Shown: one piece after another, positions 1-8,845 of the stretch | Numbering within the stretch: position 1 is the first letter of the stretch | How the letters are laid out: every line of letters starts with the position of its first letter | Origin: Flavobacteriales bacterium | Lineage (GTDB): Bacteria; Bacteroidota; Bacteroidia; UBA10329 | Length of the DNA stretch: 38,142 nucleotides | Direction of reading: 5' to 3' | NCBI GenBank assembly: GCA_021739695.1 | Contig: JAIPBM010000035.1 | Span: 1-38,142, forward strand | Position numbers and translations under genes: made by a program | The notes under the pieces: generated by a model | What the model saw: the letters and a program-made list of their open reading frames with translations, nothing else | Told to the model about the DNA's origin: nothing | Database searches by the model: none

Positions 1-1034
1 TGGGATTATCGTCTCATCCGGAAGTGATCAAAGGGGCAAAAGAGGCCTTGGATACGCACGGTTATGGCATGTCGTCTGTTCGATTCATCTGCGGAACACA
101 AGACATTCATAAAGAGCTGGAGCGGAAGATCTCTGATTTTCTTGGAATGGAAGACACCATATTATACGCTGCTTGTTTTGATGCAAACGGAGGTGTTTTT
201 GAACCACTTTTTGCAGAAGCGGACGCCATCATCAGTGATGAACTTAATCATGCCTCCATCATAGATGGTGTGCGATTATGTAAAGCTGCTAGGTACCGGT
301 ATAAACACAGCGATATGGCTGATCTTGAGTTGCAACTTCAAACTTCGCAAGCTCAACGATTTCGGATAATTGTTACTGATGGCGTATTTTCCATGGATGG
401 CGATATTGCCAAGTTGGACATGATATGCGACCTCGCGGAAAAGTATAACGCTTTGGTGATGGTTGACGATAGTCACGCTTCGGGTTTTATTGGAAAAACG
501 GGGCGCGGTACGCACGAATACCATGATGTGATGGGAAGAGTAGACATCATTACAAGTACGTTGGGAAAAGCACTTGGTGGAGCGATGGGCGGTTTCACTT
601 CTGGGAAAAAAGAAGTGATTGACATGCTTCGTCAACGCTCTAGGCCATATCTTTTTTCGAATTCGCTTGCGCCATCCATTGTTGGCGCTGCTAGTAAGGT
701 TTTCGATCTGCTTTCATCCACAACAGAGCTTCGCGATAAATTGGAGGCTAATACCAAATACTTTAAAGAAGGCGTGCAAAAAGCCGGCTTTAATTTGAAA
801 GAAGGCGATAGTCCGATTGTGCCAATTATGCTTTATGACGCGAAATTGGCGCAGCAATTTGCCGATAAATTGTTGGTAAAAGGGATTTATGCAATAGGCT
901 TTTTCTATCCCGTTGTCGGAAAGGGACAAGCGCGAATCCGTGTTCAAATTTCGGCTGCGCACACTATCAGCCACCTCGATGAGGCCATTAAAGCGTTCAC
1001 ATCGGTGGGCAAAGAACTTGGTGTGTTAAAATGA
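1..1034 (+). CDS. kbl: 2-amino-3-ketobutyrate CoA ligase (glycine C-acetyltransferase), 5'-truncated by window edge
   Basis: This PLP enzyme converts 2-amino-3-oxobutyrate plus CoA to glycine plus acetyl-CoA, the second step of threonine breakdown after threonine dehydrogenase. The reading frame is open to the left edge (frame from base 3), so about 55-60 N-terminal residues lie outside; the GTG at 24 is an internal Val codon, not the start. Visible marks of the alpha-oxoamine synthase family are [14 protein letters not shown], the cofactor-binding DDSHASGF, and the Schiff-base lysine in [10 protein letters not shown]. The C-terminal [17 protein letters not shown] block is characteristic of Kbl. 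Similarity to the E. coli enzyme as I remember it is high along the whole length, so serine palmitoyltransferase, a relative common in Bacteroidota, is unlikely. It ends 105 bases before rplM, which has its own promoter. Confidence 0.93.
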   Translation, partial: GLSSHPEVIKGAKEALDTHGYGMSSVRFICGTQDIHKELERKISDFLGMEDTILYAACFDANGGVFEPLFAEADAIISDELNHASIIDGVRLCKAARYRYKHSDMADLELQLQTSQAQRFRIIVTDGVFSMDGDIAKLDMICDLAEKYNALVMVDDSHASGFIGKTGRGTHEYHDVMGRVDIITSTLGKALGGAMGGFTSGKKEVIDMLRQRSRPYLFSNSLAPSIVGAASKVFDLLSSTTELRDKLEANTKYFKEGVQKAGFNLKEGDSPIVPIMLYDAKLAQQFADKLLVKGIYAIGFFYPVVGKGQARIRVQISAAHTISHLDEAIKAFTSVGKELGVLK

Positions 1035-1049
1035 ATTATCGACAAACCA

Positions 1050-1097
1050 TTGTTCATTCAAGAAATTAGTAATATCTTCGCAGCCCCAAATTTGGGG
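1050..1097 (+). promoter_or_regulatory. Promoter and 5' hairpin of the rplM operon
   Basis: TTG at 1050-1052 and TATCTTCG at 1073-1080 are separated by 20 bases and match the Bacteroidota sigma-A pattern TTTG-N19-TAnnTTTG. Directly after the predicted transcription start lies a perfect palindrome, CCCCAAATTTGGGG (1084-1097), so the mRNA would begin with or near a hairpin. The leader to the GTG at 1139 is about 55 nt. This could be an mRNA-protecting hairpin or part of a ribosomal-protein autoregulatory leader; the sequence alone does not decide. Confidence 0.7.
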
Positions 1098-1138
1098 AGG
1101 AGTGGAAGCTCTTTTAATGAACTGAAAACATATTTGAA

Positions 1139-1585
1139 GTGAAAGCACCAAGCTTTAAAACCATTTCTGCCAACAAGAATACCGCCAATAAGGAATGGGT
1201 TCTGATAGACGCTGAGGGCCTGACCCTTGGTAGATTGGCATCTACAATTGCGTACAGACTACGCGGTAAGAATAAGGTAAACTTTACTCCGCATGCGGAT
1301 TGTGGCGACAATGTGATCGTTATCAACGCTGAGAAAGTTGAGCTTACCGGAAACAAACGAGCCACTAAGCAATACATGCACCATACGGGTTTTCCAGGTG
1401 GTCAGCGATTGAGAAGTGTTGAGCAGGTTTTGGCCAAAGATCCTACAGGATTGGTTACCAAGGCTGTACGTGGTATGCTTCCAAAGAACAGATTGGGAAG
1501 AGCTATTTTCAATAATATGCACGCATATGCTGGGCCTAATCACCCACATGAAGCGCAAAAGCCACAAACCATTTCACTTAACTGA
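1139..1585 (+). CDS. rplM: 50S ribosomal protein L13
   Basis: L13 is a component of the large ribosomal subunit and assembles early on 23S rRNA. The 148-aa product has the family blocks WVLIDAEGLTLGRLAS near the N-terminus, FTPHADCGDNVIVINA in the middle, HTGFPGGQR, and VRGMLPKNRLGR. An in-frame TGA at 1118-1120 lies upstream with no ATG in between, so GTG at 1139 is the start; the extended N-terminus (KTISANKNTANKEW) matches Bacteroidota L13. It is the first gene of an rplM-rpsI-rpsB-tsf operon with its own promoter, and rpsI follows after 13 bases. Confidence 0.96.
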   Translation: MKAPSFKTISANKNTANKEWVLIDAEGLTLGRLASTIAYRLRGKNKVNFTPHADCGDNVIVINAEKVELTGNKRATKQYMHHTGFPGGQRLRSVEQVLAKDPTGLVTKAVRGMLPKNRLGRAIFNNMHAYAGPNHPHEAQKPQTISLN

Positions 1586-1598
1586 TCATTCTACTTAA

Positions 1599-1985
1599 AT
1601 GGAAATAATCAACGCATTAGGAAGAAGAAAGACCGCAGTTGCTCGCGTTTACGTGAAAGCTGGTAAAGGTGCATTCATCGTTAACGGTAAAGACGCGAAG
1701 GAGTACTTCCCAACGTCATTGCTTCAGGACACCATCCAAAGACCATTCAATGTTTTGGAGGTTGTAGGGAAATATGATGTGAAAGTGAATGTTGCTGGAG
1801 GTGGAATAACAGGACAGGCTGAGGCCATTTCTCTTGGGATTTCCAGAGCATTGGTAAAAGAGGACGAAACTGTGAAGCCTGCTTTGAAGAAAGTTGGATT
1901 GATGACGCGTGACCCGAGAATGGTTGAGCGTAAAAAATTCGGTCAGAAAAAAGCAAGGAAGAAATTCCAGTTCAGCAAGCGTTAA
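1599..1985 (+). CDS. rpsI: 30S ribosomal protein S9
   Basis: S9 belongs to the small-subunit head; its C-terminal tail reaches the P-site tRNA. The 128-aa protein begins NALGRRKTAVARVYVKAGKG and ends in the basic tail KKFGQKKARKKFQFSKR with the family's terminal Lys-Arg. GGGITGQAEAISLGISRAL and the DPRMVERKK block are also present. The length is normal. ATG at 1599 is 13 bases after rplM, in the conserved L13-S9 gene pair. Confidence 0.97.
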   Translation: MEIINALGRRKTAVARVYVKAGKGAFIVNGKDAKEYFPTSLLQDTIQRPFNVLEVVGKYDVKVNVAGGGITGQAEAISLGISRALVKEDETVKPALKKVGLMTRDPRMVERKKFGQKKARKKFQFSKR

Positions 1986-2024
1986 TCTATCAGTACAACG
2001 ATTTTTCAAAACAATACTATTTCA

Positions 2025-2825
2025 ATGGCTCAACCTACAGTACAGGAAATGCTAGAAGCAGGTGTTCATTTCGGACACCTTAAAAGAAAATGGAATCCTG
2101 CAATGGCTCCGTACATCTTCATGGAGAAGAACGGTACGCACATCATTGACCTTAACAAGACTTCTGCAAAATTGGAAGATGCTTGTAAAGCGATTCAAGC
2201 GATGGCACGTTCTGGCAAGAAGATCCTTTTTGTTGCTACTAAGAAACAAGCACAAGGAATTATCGCCCGTGAAGCAAGTCGTGTAAACATGCCTTACGTA
2301 ACTGAAAGATGGCCAGGAGGAATGCTGACCAACTTTGCTACAATCCGTAAAGCCATCAGAAAGATGGGTGCCATTGATAAGATGGAAGTTGACGGAACAT
2401 GGGAAACCATGTCAAAGCGTGAGCGATTGATGATCAGCCGTCAGAGAGCAAAACTTGAAAGAGACCTTGGTTCTATTGCTGATCTTACTCGCCTTCCTTC
2501 AGCAATTTTCATTGTTGATATCATTAAAGAACATATTGCAGTGAACGAGGCTCACCGTTTGAGCATCCCAACATTTGCAATTGTTGATACCAATGGAAAT
2601 CCGAAAGATGTTGATTTCGCTATTCCTGGAAACGATGATGCTGCCCGATCTATCGAGTTGATCGTTAAAGCAATGACCGATGCAATTGCAGAAGGACTTG
2701 CTGAAAGAAAAGCTGGAAAAGGCAAAGAAGATGACGCGAAGGATGATGAGGATTCAGAAGAGGAAGAAGTAGCTGCACCCGTAAGAGCAAGTGCAGTTGT
2801 TTCTGAAGATAAGGACGAAGAATAA
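2025..2825 (+). CDS. rpsB: 30S ribosomal protein S2 with acidic C-terminal tail
   Basis: S2 binds late to the small-subunit platform. The 266-aa protein shows [19 protein letters not shown] at the N-terminus, [19 protein letters not shown], and the central [10 protein letters not shown]...[15 protein letters not shown] block. The conserved body ends near residue 225. The last 40 residues form a highly charged, mostly acidic stretch rich in D/E, with a short hydrophobic APVRASAVV segment; E. coli S2 lacks this long tail. It sits 39 bases after rpsI and 11 bases before tsf, the universal rpsB-tsf pair. Confidence 0.97.
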   Translation: MAQPTVQEMLEAGVHFGHLKRKWNPAMAPYIFMEKNGTHIIDLNKTSAKLEDACKAIQAMARSGKKILFVATKKQAQGIIAREASRVNMPYVTERWPGGMLTNFATIRKAIRKMGAIDKMEVDGTWETMSKRERLMISRQRAKLERDLGSIADLTRLPSAIFIVDIIKEHIAVNEAHRLSIPTFAIVDTNGNPKDVDFAIPGNDDAARSIELIVKAMTDAIAEGLAERKAGKGKEDDAKDDEDSEEEEVAAPVRASAVVSEDKDEE

Positions 2826-2836
2826 ATCAAGACACA

Positions 2837-3667
2837 TTGGAATCTACAGTTAATATTACTGCAGCTCAGGTAAATGAGCTTAGAAAGAAGACCGGAGCAG
2901 GAATGATGGATTGCAAGAAAGCCCTTGTTGAGGCTGGAGGCGATTTTGATACTGCAATTGATCTACTAAGAAAGCAAGGACAGAAAGTTGCTGCAAAGCG
3001 TTCTGATCGCGAAGCTGCTGAAGGTATCGTTCTTGGTAAAGTAAATGGTAACAAGGCTATTTTGTTGAACCTTGGTTGCGAGACTGATTTCGTTGCTAAG
3101 ACAGATGATTTCGTTGGTTTTGCAAATGATCTGCTTGACCTCGCTTTCGAAAACAACATTACTTCTGCAGATGCTTTGGTAGCTGCAACCTATAAAGGAG
3201 CTTCTGTTTCTGATGCAATCACTGAGCTTACTGGTAAAACAGGTGAGAAAGTGGAAGTTTCAGGATTTGAAGTTATCGTAGCCGAAACTGTTGTTGCTTA
3301 CAACCATCCTGGAAACAGAGTTGGAACAATTGTAGGTTTGAACAAGGCTGGATTTGAAGAAATGGGACGTGATGTGGCGATGCAAGCTGCAGCAATGGCA
3401 CCGGTTGCTTTGAACAAAGAATCTGTTTCTGCTGAGGTTATCGCAAAAGAAATTGAAATTGGTAAGGAATTGGCCATTCAGGAAGGAAAACCTGCTGACA
3501 TGGCTGAGAAAATTGCAGAAGGTCGATTAGGCAAATTCTTTAAAGAGAATACCTTGATGGAGCAAGCCTTCATTAAGGACAACAAATTGAATGTTGCACA
3601 ATACCTTAAGTCAGGAAACCCTGAGTTGACGGTCACCGCCTTCAAGCGCTTTTCGCTTGGCAGTTAA
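2837..3667 (+). CDS. tsf: Translation elongation factor Ts
   Basis: EF-Ts catalyses GDP release from EF-Tu. The 276-aa product has the N-terminal UBA-like domain (ITAAQVNELRKKTGAGMMDC, then KKALVEAGGDFDTAIDLLRKQG) and the core block LGCETDFVAKTDDF that contacts EF-Tu, followed by the coiled-coil region and the conserved VAQYLKS near the C-terminus. No ATG precedes the conserved region in frame, so the start is TTG at 2837, 11 bases after the rpsB stop. A strong intrinsic terminator follows 10 bases after the stop codon, closing the rplM operon. Confidence 0.96.
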   Translation: MESTVNITAAQVNELRKKTGAGMMDCKKALVEAGGDFDTAIDLLRKQGQKVAAKRSDREAAEGIVLGKVNGNKAILLNLGCETDFVAKTDDFVGFANDLLDLAFENNITSADALVAATYKGASVSDAITELTGKTGEKVEVSGFEVIVAETVVAYNHPGNRVGTIVGLNKAGFEEMGRDVAMQAAAMAPVALNKESVSAEVIAKEIEIGKELAIQEGKPADMAEKIAEGRLGKFFKENTLMEQAFIKDNKLNVAQYLKSGNPELTVTAFKRFSLGS

Positions 3668-3677
3668 TAAAGACATT

Positions 3678-3707
3678 AAAAAGAGGATTTAAATCCTCTT
3701 TTTTTTT
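3678..3707 (+). terminator. Intrinsic terminator after tsf
   Basis: A perfect inverted repeat centred between 3690 and 3691 (AAAAGAGGATTT then AAATCCTCTTTT) runs directly into a run of T up to 3707. This is a classical rho-independent terminator at the end of the ribosomal-protein operon. Confidence 0.9.
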
Positions 3708-3732
3708 GCCCTAAAAAGTTTAAAATCGCAGC

Positions 3733-4446
3733 ATGGATGTGAAGTACAAGAGAGTGCTCCTGAAACTCAGCGGAGAATCGCTGATGGGGAATAAACAGTT
3801 CGGGATTGATCACGACAGATTGGGTCAGTATGCTCGAGAGATCAAAGGAATCGTTGACAGCGGAGTACAAGTGGCCATCGTTATTGGCGGTGGTAATATT
3901 TTCCGCGGCATTCAAGCTGCCGAAGGCGGAATGGATCGGGTTCAAGGCGATTACATGGGTATGTTGGCCACCATGATCAATAGCATGGCCTTGCAATCGG
4001 CACTCGAAAATCTTGAAGTAGCAACCAGATTGATGTCTGCCATCAAGATGGATGAAATTGCAGAACCGTTTATCCGCAGAAGAGCGGTTCGGCATTTGGA
4101 AAGAGGTCTTGTGGTTATTTTCGGTGCTGGCACTGGAAATCCTTATTTCACCACTGATTCAGCCGCTTCACTTCGCGCCATCGAAGTGGAGGCAGATGTA
4201 ATCCTGAAAGGAACACGTGTTGATGGTATTTACACAGCCGACCCAGAAAAAGACAGCAGCGCTGTGAAATTTGACACCATCAGCTTCCACGAAGTGTATG
4301 AGCGAGGATTGAACGTGATGGACATGACTGCTTTCACGCTTTGCAATGAGAATAAATTGCCGATCATCGTGTTCAATATGGATGAAGGTGGCAACTTGGC
4401 AAAACTGGTTTCTGGCGAAAGAGTCGGAACACTCGTTGAAGGCTGA
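3733..4446 (+). CDS. pyrH: UMP kinase
   Basis: PyrH phosphorylates UMP to UDP in pyrimidine nucleotide synthesis; the bacterial enzyme is a hexamer of the amino-acid-kinase fold. The 237-aa product has the N-terminal KLSGESLMG, the glycine-rich [10 protein letters not shown], the nucleotide site [17 protein letters not shown], and the [17 protein letters not shown] block, all standard. ATG at 3733 lies 25 bases after the T-tract of the tsf terminator. The frr gene follows after 36 bases, the common pyrH-frr arrangement next to rpsB-tsf. Confidence 0.97.
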   Translation: MDVKYKRVLLKLSGESLMGNKQFGIDHDRLGQYAREIKGIVDSGVQVAIVIGGGNIFRGIQAAEGGMDRVQGDYMGMLATMINSMALQSALENLEVATRLMSAIKMDEIAEPFIRRRAVRHLERGLVVIFGAGTGNPYFTTDSAASLRAIEVEADVILKGTRVDGIYTADPEKDSSAVKFDTISFHEVYERGLNVMDMTAFTLCNENKLPIIVFNMDEGGNLAKLVSGERVGTLVEG

Positions 4447-4482
4447 TTACACAGAATCACTATTTTCGACCAAATTTCAACA

Positions 4483-5046
4483 ATGGAAGAAGAGTTAAAA
4501 TTCATTTTTGAATCCGCAAAAGAAGGAATGGAGAACGCCATCGAGCGTTTGGATCATGAATTGGCGCGAATTCGTGCTGGAAAAGCAAGCCCACAGATGC
4601 TGGGTAGTGTACAAGTAGAATATTATGGTTCTATGACGCCACTTAAAAATGTGGCGAATGTGAACACGCCTGATTCTAAAACGCTACAGATACAACCGTT
4701 TGAAAAGGGCTTGATCGAGGAGATTGAAAAAGGAATCATGCGCGCCAACTTGGGCTTCAACCCTATGAACGATGGAAAAGTGGTGCGTATTTCCATCCCA
4801 CCATTAACAGAAGAAAGAAGACGTGATCTTGTAAAGCAGTCGAAGGCTGTTGCCGAACAAGCAAAGGTTTCCATCCGTAACTCGCGGAAAGATGCCAACG
4901 ATGAGATCAAAGCCTTGCAGAAAGACGGCATGGCGGAAGACACAGCTAAAGTTGCTGAAGCGGACATTCAAGAATTGACGACTACATATTCGAATAAGGT
5001 TGACGCCATGGTAGTCGAGAAGGAAGTGGATATCATGACCATCTGA
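4483..5046 (+). CDS. frr: Ribosome recycling factor
   Basis: With EF-G, RRF splits post-termination ribosomes. The 187-aa protein has the RRF signatures ELARIRAGKASPQML, VEYYGSMTPLKNVANV and IPPLTEERRRDLVKQ followed by VAEQAKVSIRNSRKDAND. The length fits the family. It is co-directional with pyrH and is followed by an intrinsic terminator. Confidence 0.97.
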   Translation: MEEELKFIFESAKEGMENAIERLDHELARIRAGKASPQMLGSVQVEYYGSMTPLKNVANVNTPDSKTLQIQPFEKGLIEEIEKGIMRANLGFNPMNDGKVVRISIPPLTEERRRDLVKQSKAVAEQAKVSIRNSRKDANDEIKALQKDGMAEDTAKVAEADIQELTTTYSNKVDAMVVEKEVDIMTI

Positions 5047-5066
5047 TTTTTACAATCGCATTTTTG

Positions 5067-5100
5067 AAGCCTCGTTCGCTATGCGAACGGGGCTTTTTCT
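5067..5100 (+). terminator. Intrinsic terminator after frr
   Basis: Stem AAGCCTCGTTCGC (5067-5079) pairs with GCGAACGGGGCTT (5083-5095) around a 3-nt TAT loop with one G-T wobble, and is followed by a T-rich tract. It separates frr from recJ, which starts 15 bases downstream. Confidence 0.88.
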
Positions 5101-5114
5101 TTTAAATTCAACCC

Positions 5115-6827
5115 ATGCTTGAAACCGAATGGAAATACGCAGAGCTTCCTGATCCAGCGCAAGTGAGCGAACTGTGCGAACATCTTGGAGTGAAAGAAGA
5201 TGTGGCACAGCTTCTTATCAATCGAGGTATCACCAATTTTGATGAGGCAAGGTCATTTTTCCGACCATCTTTCAGTGATCTGCATGACCCATTTCTGATG
5301 AAAGGAATGGACAAGGCCATCGAACGGATTGAACAAGCGCTTGGAAACGGAGAGAAGACGCTGATCTTTGGCGATTACGATGTGGATGGAACCACTTCGG
5401 TTGCATTGGTCTATAGTTTCTTCAAAGACTTCGGACAGGTTGATTTCTACATTCCCGATCGCTACAAGGAAGGATACGGACTTTCCATTGCGGGGATTGA
5501 TTACGCCAAGGCGAATGGCATCAGTCTCATCATCACGCTCGATTGCGGCATTCGTGCCATTGATAAAGTAGCTTACGCGAATAAGTTGGGCATCGATATC
5601 ATCATTTGTGATCACCATTTACCTGGTGCTGAATTGCCCGCTGCTTACGCCATTCTAGATCCGAAACAGGCCGATTGTAATTATCCGTACAAAGAATTGT
5701 GTGGTTGCGGTGTAGGATTCAAATTGCTTCAGGCGTTCTGCGAAAAGAACAATGAAGACCTACAAAAGCTAACTGCCAAACTCGATCTGGTTTCTGTTGC
5801 CATTGCGGCAGACATCGTTCCGATAACGGGCGAGAATCGCATTTTAGCGTCATTTGGAGTCCGTCAGATAAATGAGAATCCTTCAACAGGAATTCGTGCG
5901 CTGCTGGAATACACGAAGATGAACCGTGAGATGACCATCAGCGATGTGGTTTTTACCATCGCCCCACGCATAAATGCTGCTGGGAGAATCGCATCTGGCA
6001 AGCGCGCGGTGGAATTGCTCATATCTGATGATCTGAACGAAGCACTGGAATTTTCGGCCGAGATTTCGAAATACAACACAGAACGCAGAGACCTCGATAA
6101 ATCGGTGACCGACAGTGCCTTGGAGATTCTGCAATCGGATGATTTTTACAGCAATAGCAAAAGCACCGTGGTTTTCAATCCTGATTGGCACAAAGGCGTG
6201 GTAGGAATTGTGGCCTCGCGATTGATTGAGCAGCATTACAAACCAACCATTGTCCTTACCGAATCGGAAGGAAAGGCAACGGGTTCTGCGCGATCGGTGC
6301 ACGACTTTGATGTGCACGCTGCGCTTACGGAATGCGAAGATCTACTTGAACAGTTCGGAGGACATAAATATGCCGCTGGAATGAGCTTGAGTTTGGAAAA
6401 TGTGGATGCTTTCCGAACCAAATTTGAGGAAGTGGTCGCTGCGCGAATTGAGGAACACATGCTTACACCCAAACTCAATATCGACCTCGAAATTGACCTC
6501 GACCGCATCACGCCTAAGTTCATGTCTTTGCTCAAGCAATTTGCGCCATTCGGGCCCGGAAATATGAATCCTGTATTTGTTTCTCGGAACTTGATTGCAG
6601 AAGATGTTCAGACCATGGGCGCAGACAATTCGCATCTGCGTTTTAAACCCAAACAGCAAGGCGTGCAGCACATGATGCTGCAAGCGGTAGCTTTCAAAAT
6701 GGGAAAGCTATTTCAGGATTTATCGAAAGGGAAACGCTTCGATATGGCTTACACCATTGAAGAAAACCATTGGAAAGACAAGGTTTATCTTCAGTTGAAT
6801 GTGAAGGATTTGAAGTTTTCGGATTGA
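5115..6827 (+). CDS. recJ: Single-stranded-DNA-specific 5'-3' exonuclease RecJ
   Basis: RecJ degrades single-stranded DNA 5' to 3' in RecF-pathway recombination and in repair. The 570-aa protein shows the DHH-superfamily metal motifs: DYDVDG at residues 88-92, DCGI near 143, DHHLPG from residue 166, and the DHHA1 motif FGGHKYAAGMSL. The length is typical. The start ATG at 5115 follows the frr terminator, so transcription probably starts locally, though I see no clear -7 element. The stop codon lies 1 base from the stop of the convergent dnaG. Confidence 0.95.
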   Translation: MLETEWKYAELPDPAQVSELCEHLGVKEDVAQLLINRGITNFDEARSFFRPSFSDLHDPFLMKGMDKAIERIEQALGNGEKTLIFGDYDVDGTTSVALVYSFFKDFGQVDFYIPDRYKEGYGLSIAGIDYAKANGISLIITLDCGIRAIDKVAYANKLGIDIIICDHHLPGAELPAAYAILDPKQADCNYPYKELCGCGVGFKLLQAFCEKNNEDLQKLTAKLDLVSVAIAADIVPITGENRILASFGVRQINENPSTGIRALLEYTKMNREMTISDVVFTIAPRINAAGRIASGKRAVELLISDDLNEALEFSAEISKYNTERRDLDKSVTDSALEILQSDDFYSNSKSTVVFNPDWHKGVVGIVASRLIEQHYKPTIVLTESEGKATGSARSVHDFDVHAALTECEDLLEQFGGHKYAAGMSLSLENVDAFRTKFEEVVAARIEEHMLTPKLNIDLEIDLDRITPKFMSLLKQFAPFGPGNMNPVFVSRNLIAEDVQTMGADNSHLRFKPKQQGVQHMMLQAVAFKMGKLFQDLSKGKRFDMAYTIEENHWKDKVYLQLNVKDLKFSD

Positions 6828-6838
6828 TTCACTTCAAA
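6809..6838. terminator. Hairpin at the recJ/dnaG convergent junction
   Basis: TTTGAAGT (6809-6816) pairs perfectly with ACTTCAAA (6831-6838). Much of the recJ stop codon region lies in the 14-nt loop and the dnaG stop borders it. There is no long T-tract on either strand, so a terminator role is only suggested by position between two converging genes. Confidence 0.35.
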
Positions 6839-8790
6839 ATCGTTGACCCGATTTCCATCGCCAGTTTTCTTCTAACCTTTAGCAGGTTATTCAAACGGTC
6901 CATGTTGAGTAACAGTTGATCTTCTTCAGATTGTTTCAACAGATCGCGCGTGTCGTTGATCATCTTCTCCAGTTTGCGCAGTTTAAGCACGTTCAGCGAT
7001 GAAAGAATAGAACGTTTCAGCACATCTTCTTCTCTGGTCACAACGATGTTGTGTTCTTTCCAGCGTTCGCTTACAGTATGCGGTTGCGCAAAGAAATTGA
7101 CTGCGAGTCCAGAAATTTCCGGGTTTGGATGATTGATGAAATGCTGCTCAGTAGGAATCTTTTCTTCTTCAAGCATTTTGGCAAACTCATCAAAAACCAA
7201 TTTGAAAAGCGTGTTTTCAAACGTGATCTCATCTTCCAGAATCTCGGTCACCACAAAATCAACCACATTCACTTCTTCTTGATCGATCACCTTTTCTCCT
7301 GCTTCATCCCACACATCAAAATGAATGTGCTTCTCGCTGTAAAGCATCAGGATTCGGATGATGTCGCGTTCCTGAAATTCGGCATCGCGCTTTTTTAGTT
7401 CCTGATTGGTTCTCCGAACAATCTGTGGTTCTTCGCTCGGTTCAGAATCGTGAGTGGAAATTCCATCGCGTTTCTGCTTGTCGTTCCAGTTTTTTCTTCG
7501 ATTGCGGTTCAGTTCCATCATCAGAACTTCCTCATCCATATCCATAATGCTGCTGCACTGGCGCACGTAAAGGTTTCTGGTTATCGGATCTGGAATGAGC
7601 GAAATGGAACTGATGATGTCTTTGATCAGTCCAGCGGTTCTGACTGGATCGCCTTTGGTTTCGCCCACCAGAAGTTTGGTTTTGAACTGAATGAAATCGT
7701 TGGAATTAGCATCGATGAAACTGGTGAGTTCGTCTCCGCCCATTTTTTTAGAGAACGAATCGGGATCTTCTCCATCTGGAAAAAGAACCGTTCGCACGTT
7801 CATACCTTCTTCCAACACCAGATCAATTCCTCGGAAGGATGCTTTTATTCCTGCATCATCACCATCGTACATGATGGTGAGGTTGTTGGTATAGCGCTTG
7901 ATAAGGCGAATTTGCTCAACCGTGAGGCTGGTTCCAGAACTGGCCACCACGTTGTGGATGCCTGCTTGATAAAGCGAAACCACATCTGTGTAGCCTTCTA
8001 CCAAAAAGCAATTGTCTTTTTTAATGATCTCGCTTTTTGCCTGGTAGATGCCGTAAACGATGTTGCTCTTGTGGTAAACATCGGTTTCTGGACTGTTGAT
8101 GTATTTGGCAACCTTTTTATCGTTGCGCAGCGTGCGTCCGCCAAAGGCAATGACACGGCCCGAAAGGTTATGTATCGGAAACATGACACGACCCTTGAAT
8201 CGGTCGAGCAGCTTTCCTTCGCGTTCGAGACAAAGACCTGAATCAATCAGAAATTTGCGATTGTATTGTTCTTCGAGTGCTTTGTTTCCGAACGAATCGT
8301 AACGGTCGAAACAGTAGCCGAGTTCAAATTTCTCGATTGTTTCCTGTGTGAATCCGCGCTCTTTGAAATAGCTGAGGCCGATGGCCTGACCTTCGTCTGT
8401 TTTTAGCAGATTGGAAGTGAAGTTGCGTTGCGCAAAAGCCAAAACGAGATAAAGACTTTCGCGCTCGTTCTGTTCGGCAACCTGCTCGTCTGTCTGTTGC
8501 TCTTCTTCAATTTCAATGTTGTATTTCTTGGCCAGATAACGCAGCGCTTCGGGGTAGGTGAGCTGTTCGTGGTCCATGATGAAATTGACCGAATTGCCGC
8601 CTTTGCCACAACCGAAGCATTTGTAAATTCCTTTGGGTGGCGAAACGCTGAACGAAGGCGTTTTCTCGTTATGGAAAGGGCAGTTTCCCCAAAGGTTGGT
8701 GCCTTTCTTTTTGAGGTGCACGAAATCGCCTACAACCTCCTCAACACGGGCGGTTTCGAATATTTGCGCTATGGTTTCCTGTGGGATCAA
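6829..8790 (-). CDS. dnaG: DNA primase
   Basis: DnaG synthesises RNA primers for replication. The 653-aa protein has the N-terminal CHC2 zinc finger (C37, H40, C58, C61; NCPFHNEKTPSF and CFGCGKGG), the primase core with RFKGRVMFPI and VIAFGGR, and a TOPRIM domain with catalytic Glu in LVEGYTDVVSL and the acidic MYDGDDAG. The C-terminal third, rich in charged helices, is the expected DnaB-interaction region. The conserved N-terminus (ETIAQIFETARVEEVVGDFV) begins right after TTG at 8790 and no in-frame ATG exists before it, so TTG is the start. A -7-like TATCTTTA lies on the minus strand at 8806-8799, only 7 bases before the start. Confidence 0.95.
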   Translation of the reverse strand: MIPQETIAQIFETARVEEVVGDFVHLKKKGTNLWGNCPFHNEKTPSFSVSPPKGIYKCFGCGKGGNSVNFIMDHEQLTYPEALRYLAKKYNIEIEEEQQTDEQVAEQNERESLYLVLAFAQRNFTSNLLKTDEGQAIGLSYFKERGFTQETIEKFELGYCFDRYDSFGNKALEEQYNRKFLIDSGLCLEREGKLLDRFKGRVMFPIHNLSGRVIAFGGRTLRNDKKVAKYINSPETDVYHKSNIVYGIYQAKSEIIKKDNCFLVEGYTDVVSLYQAGIHNVVASSGTSLTVEQIRLIKRYTNNLTIMYDGDDAGIKASFRGIDLVLEEGMNVRTVLFPDGEDPDSFSKKMGGDELTSFIDANSNDFIQFKTKLLVGETKGDPVRTAGLIKDIISSISLIPDPITRNLYVRQCSSIMDMDEEVLMMELNRNRRKNWNDKQKRDGISTHDSEPSEEPQIVRRTNQELKKRDAEFQERDIIRILMLYSEKHIHFDVWDEAGEKVIDQEEVNVVDFVVTEILEDEITFENTLFKLVFDEFAKMLEEEKIPTEQHFINHPNPEISGLAVNFFAQPHTVSERWKEHNIVVTREEDVLKRSILSSLNVLKLRKLEKMINDTRDLLKQSEEDQLLLNMDRLNNLLKVRRKLAMEIGSTILK

Positions 8791-8845
8791 AAGGGCGTTA
8801 AAGATACGCTTGTAAAACCGATTTGCGATGTAGGCCGCGAGGGCC

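Noticed and set aside
1-1034. First gene as serine palmitoyltransferase, pairing with the ceramidase in sphingolipid metabolism
   Set aside because: The blocks [14 protein letters not shown] and [17 protein letters not shown] fit Kbl closely over the whole length; a serine palmitoyltransferase would be expected to diverge there.
3721-3728. TAAAATCG as a pyrH promoter
   Set aside because: Two of the fixed positions mismatch and no -33 element lies at the proper distance.
7450-8241. A 263-residue open frame on the plus strand inside dnaG
   Set aside because: It is an antisense shadow of dnaG; the product has no family pattern and is compositionally odd.
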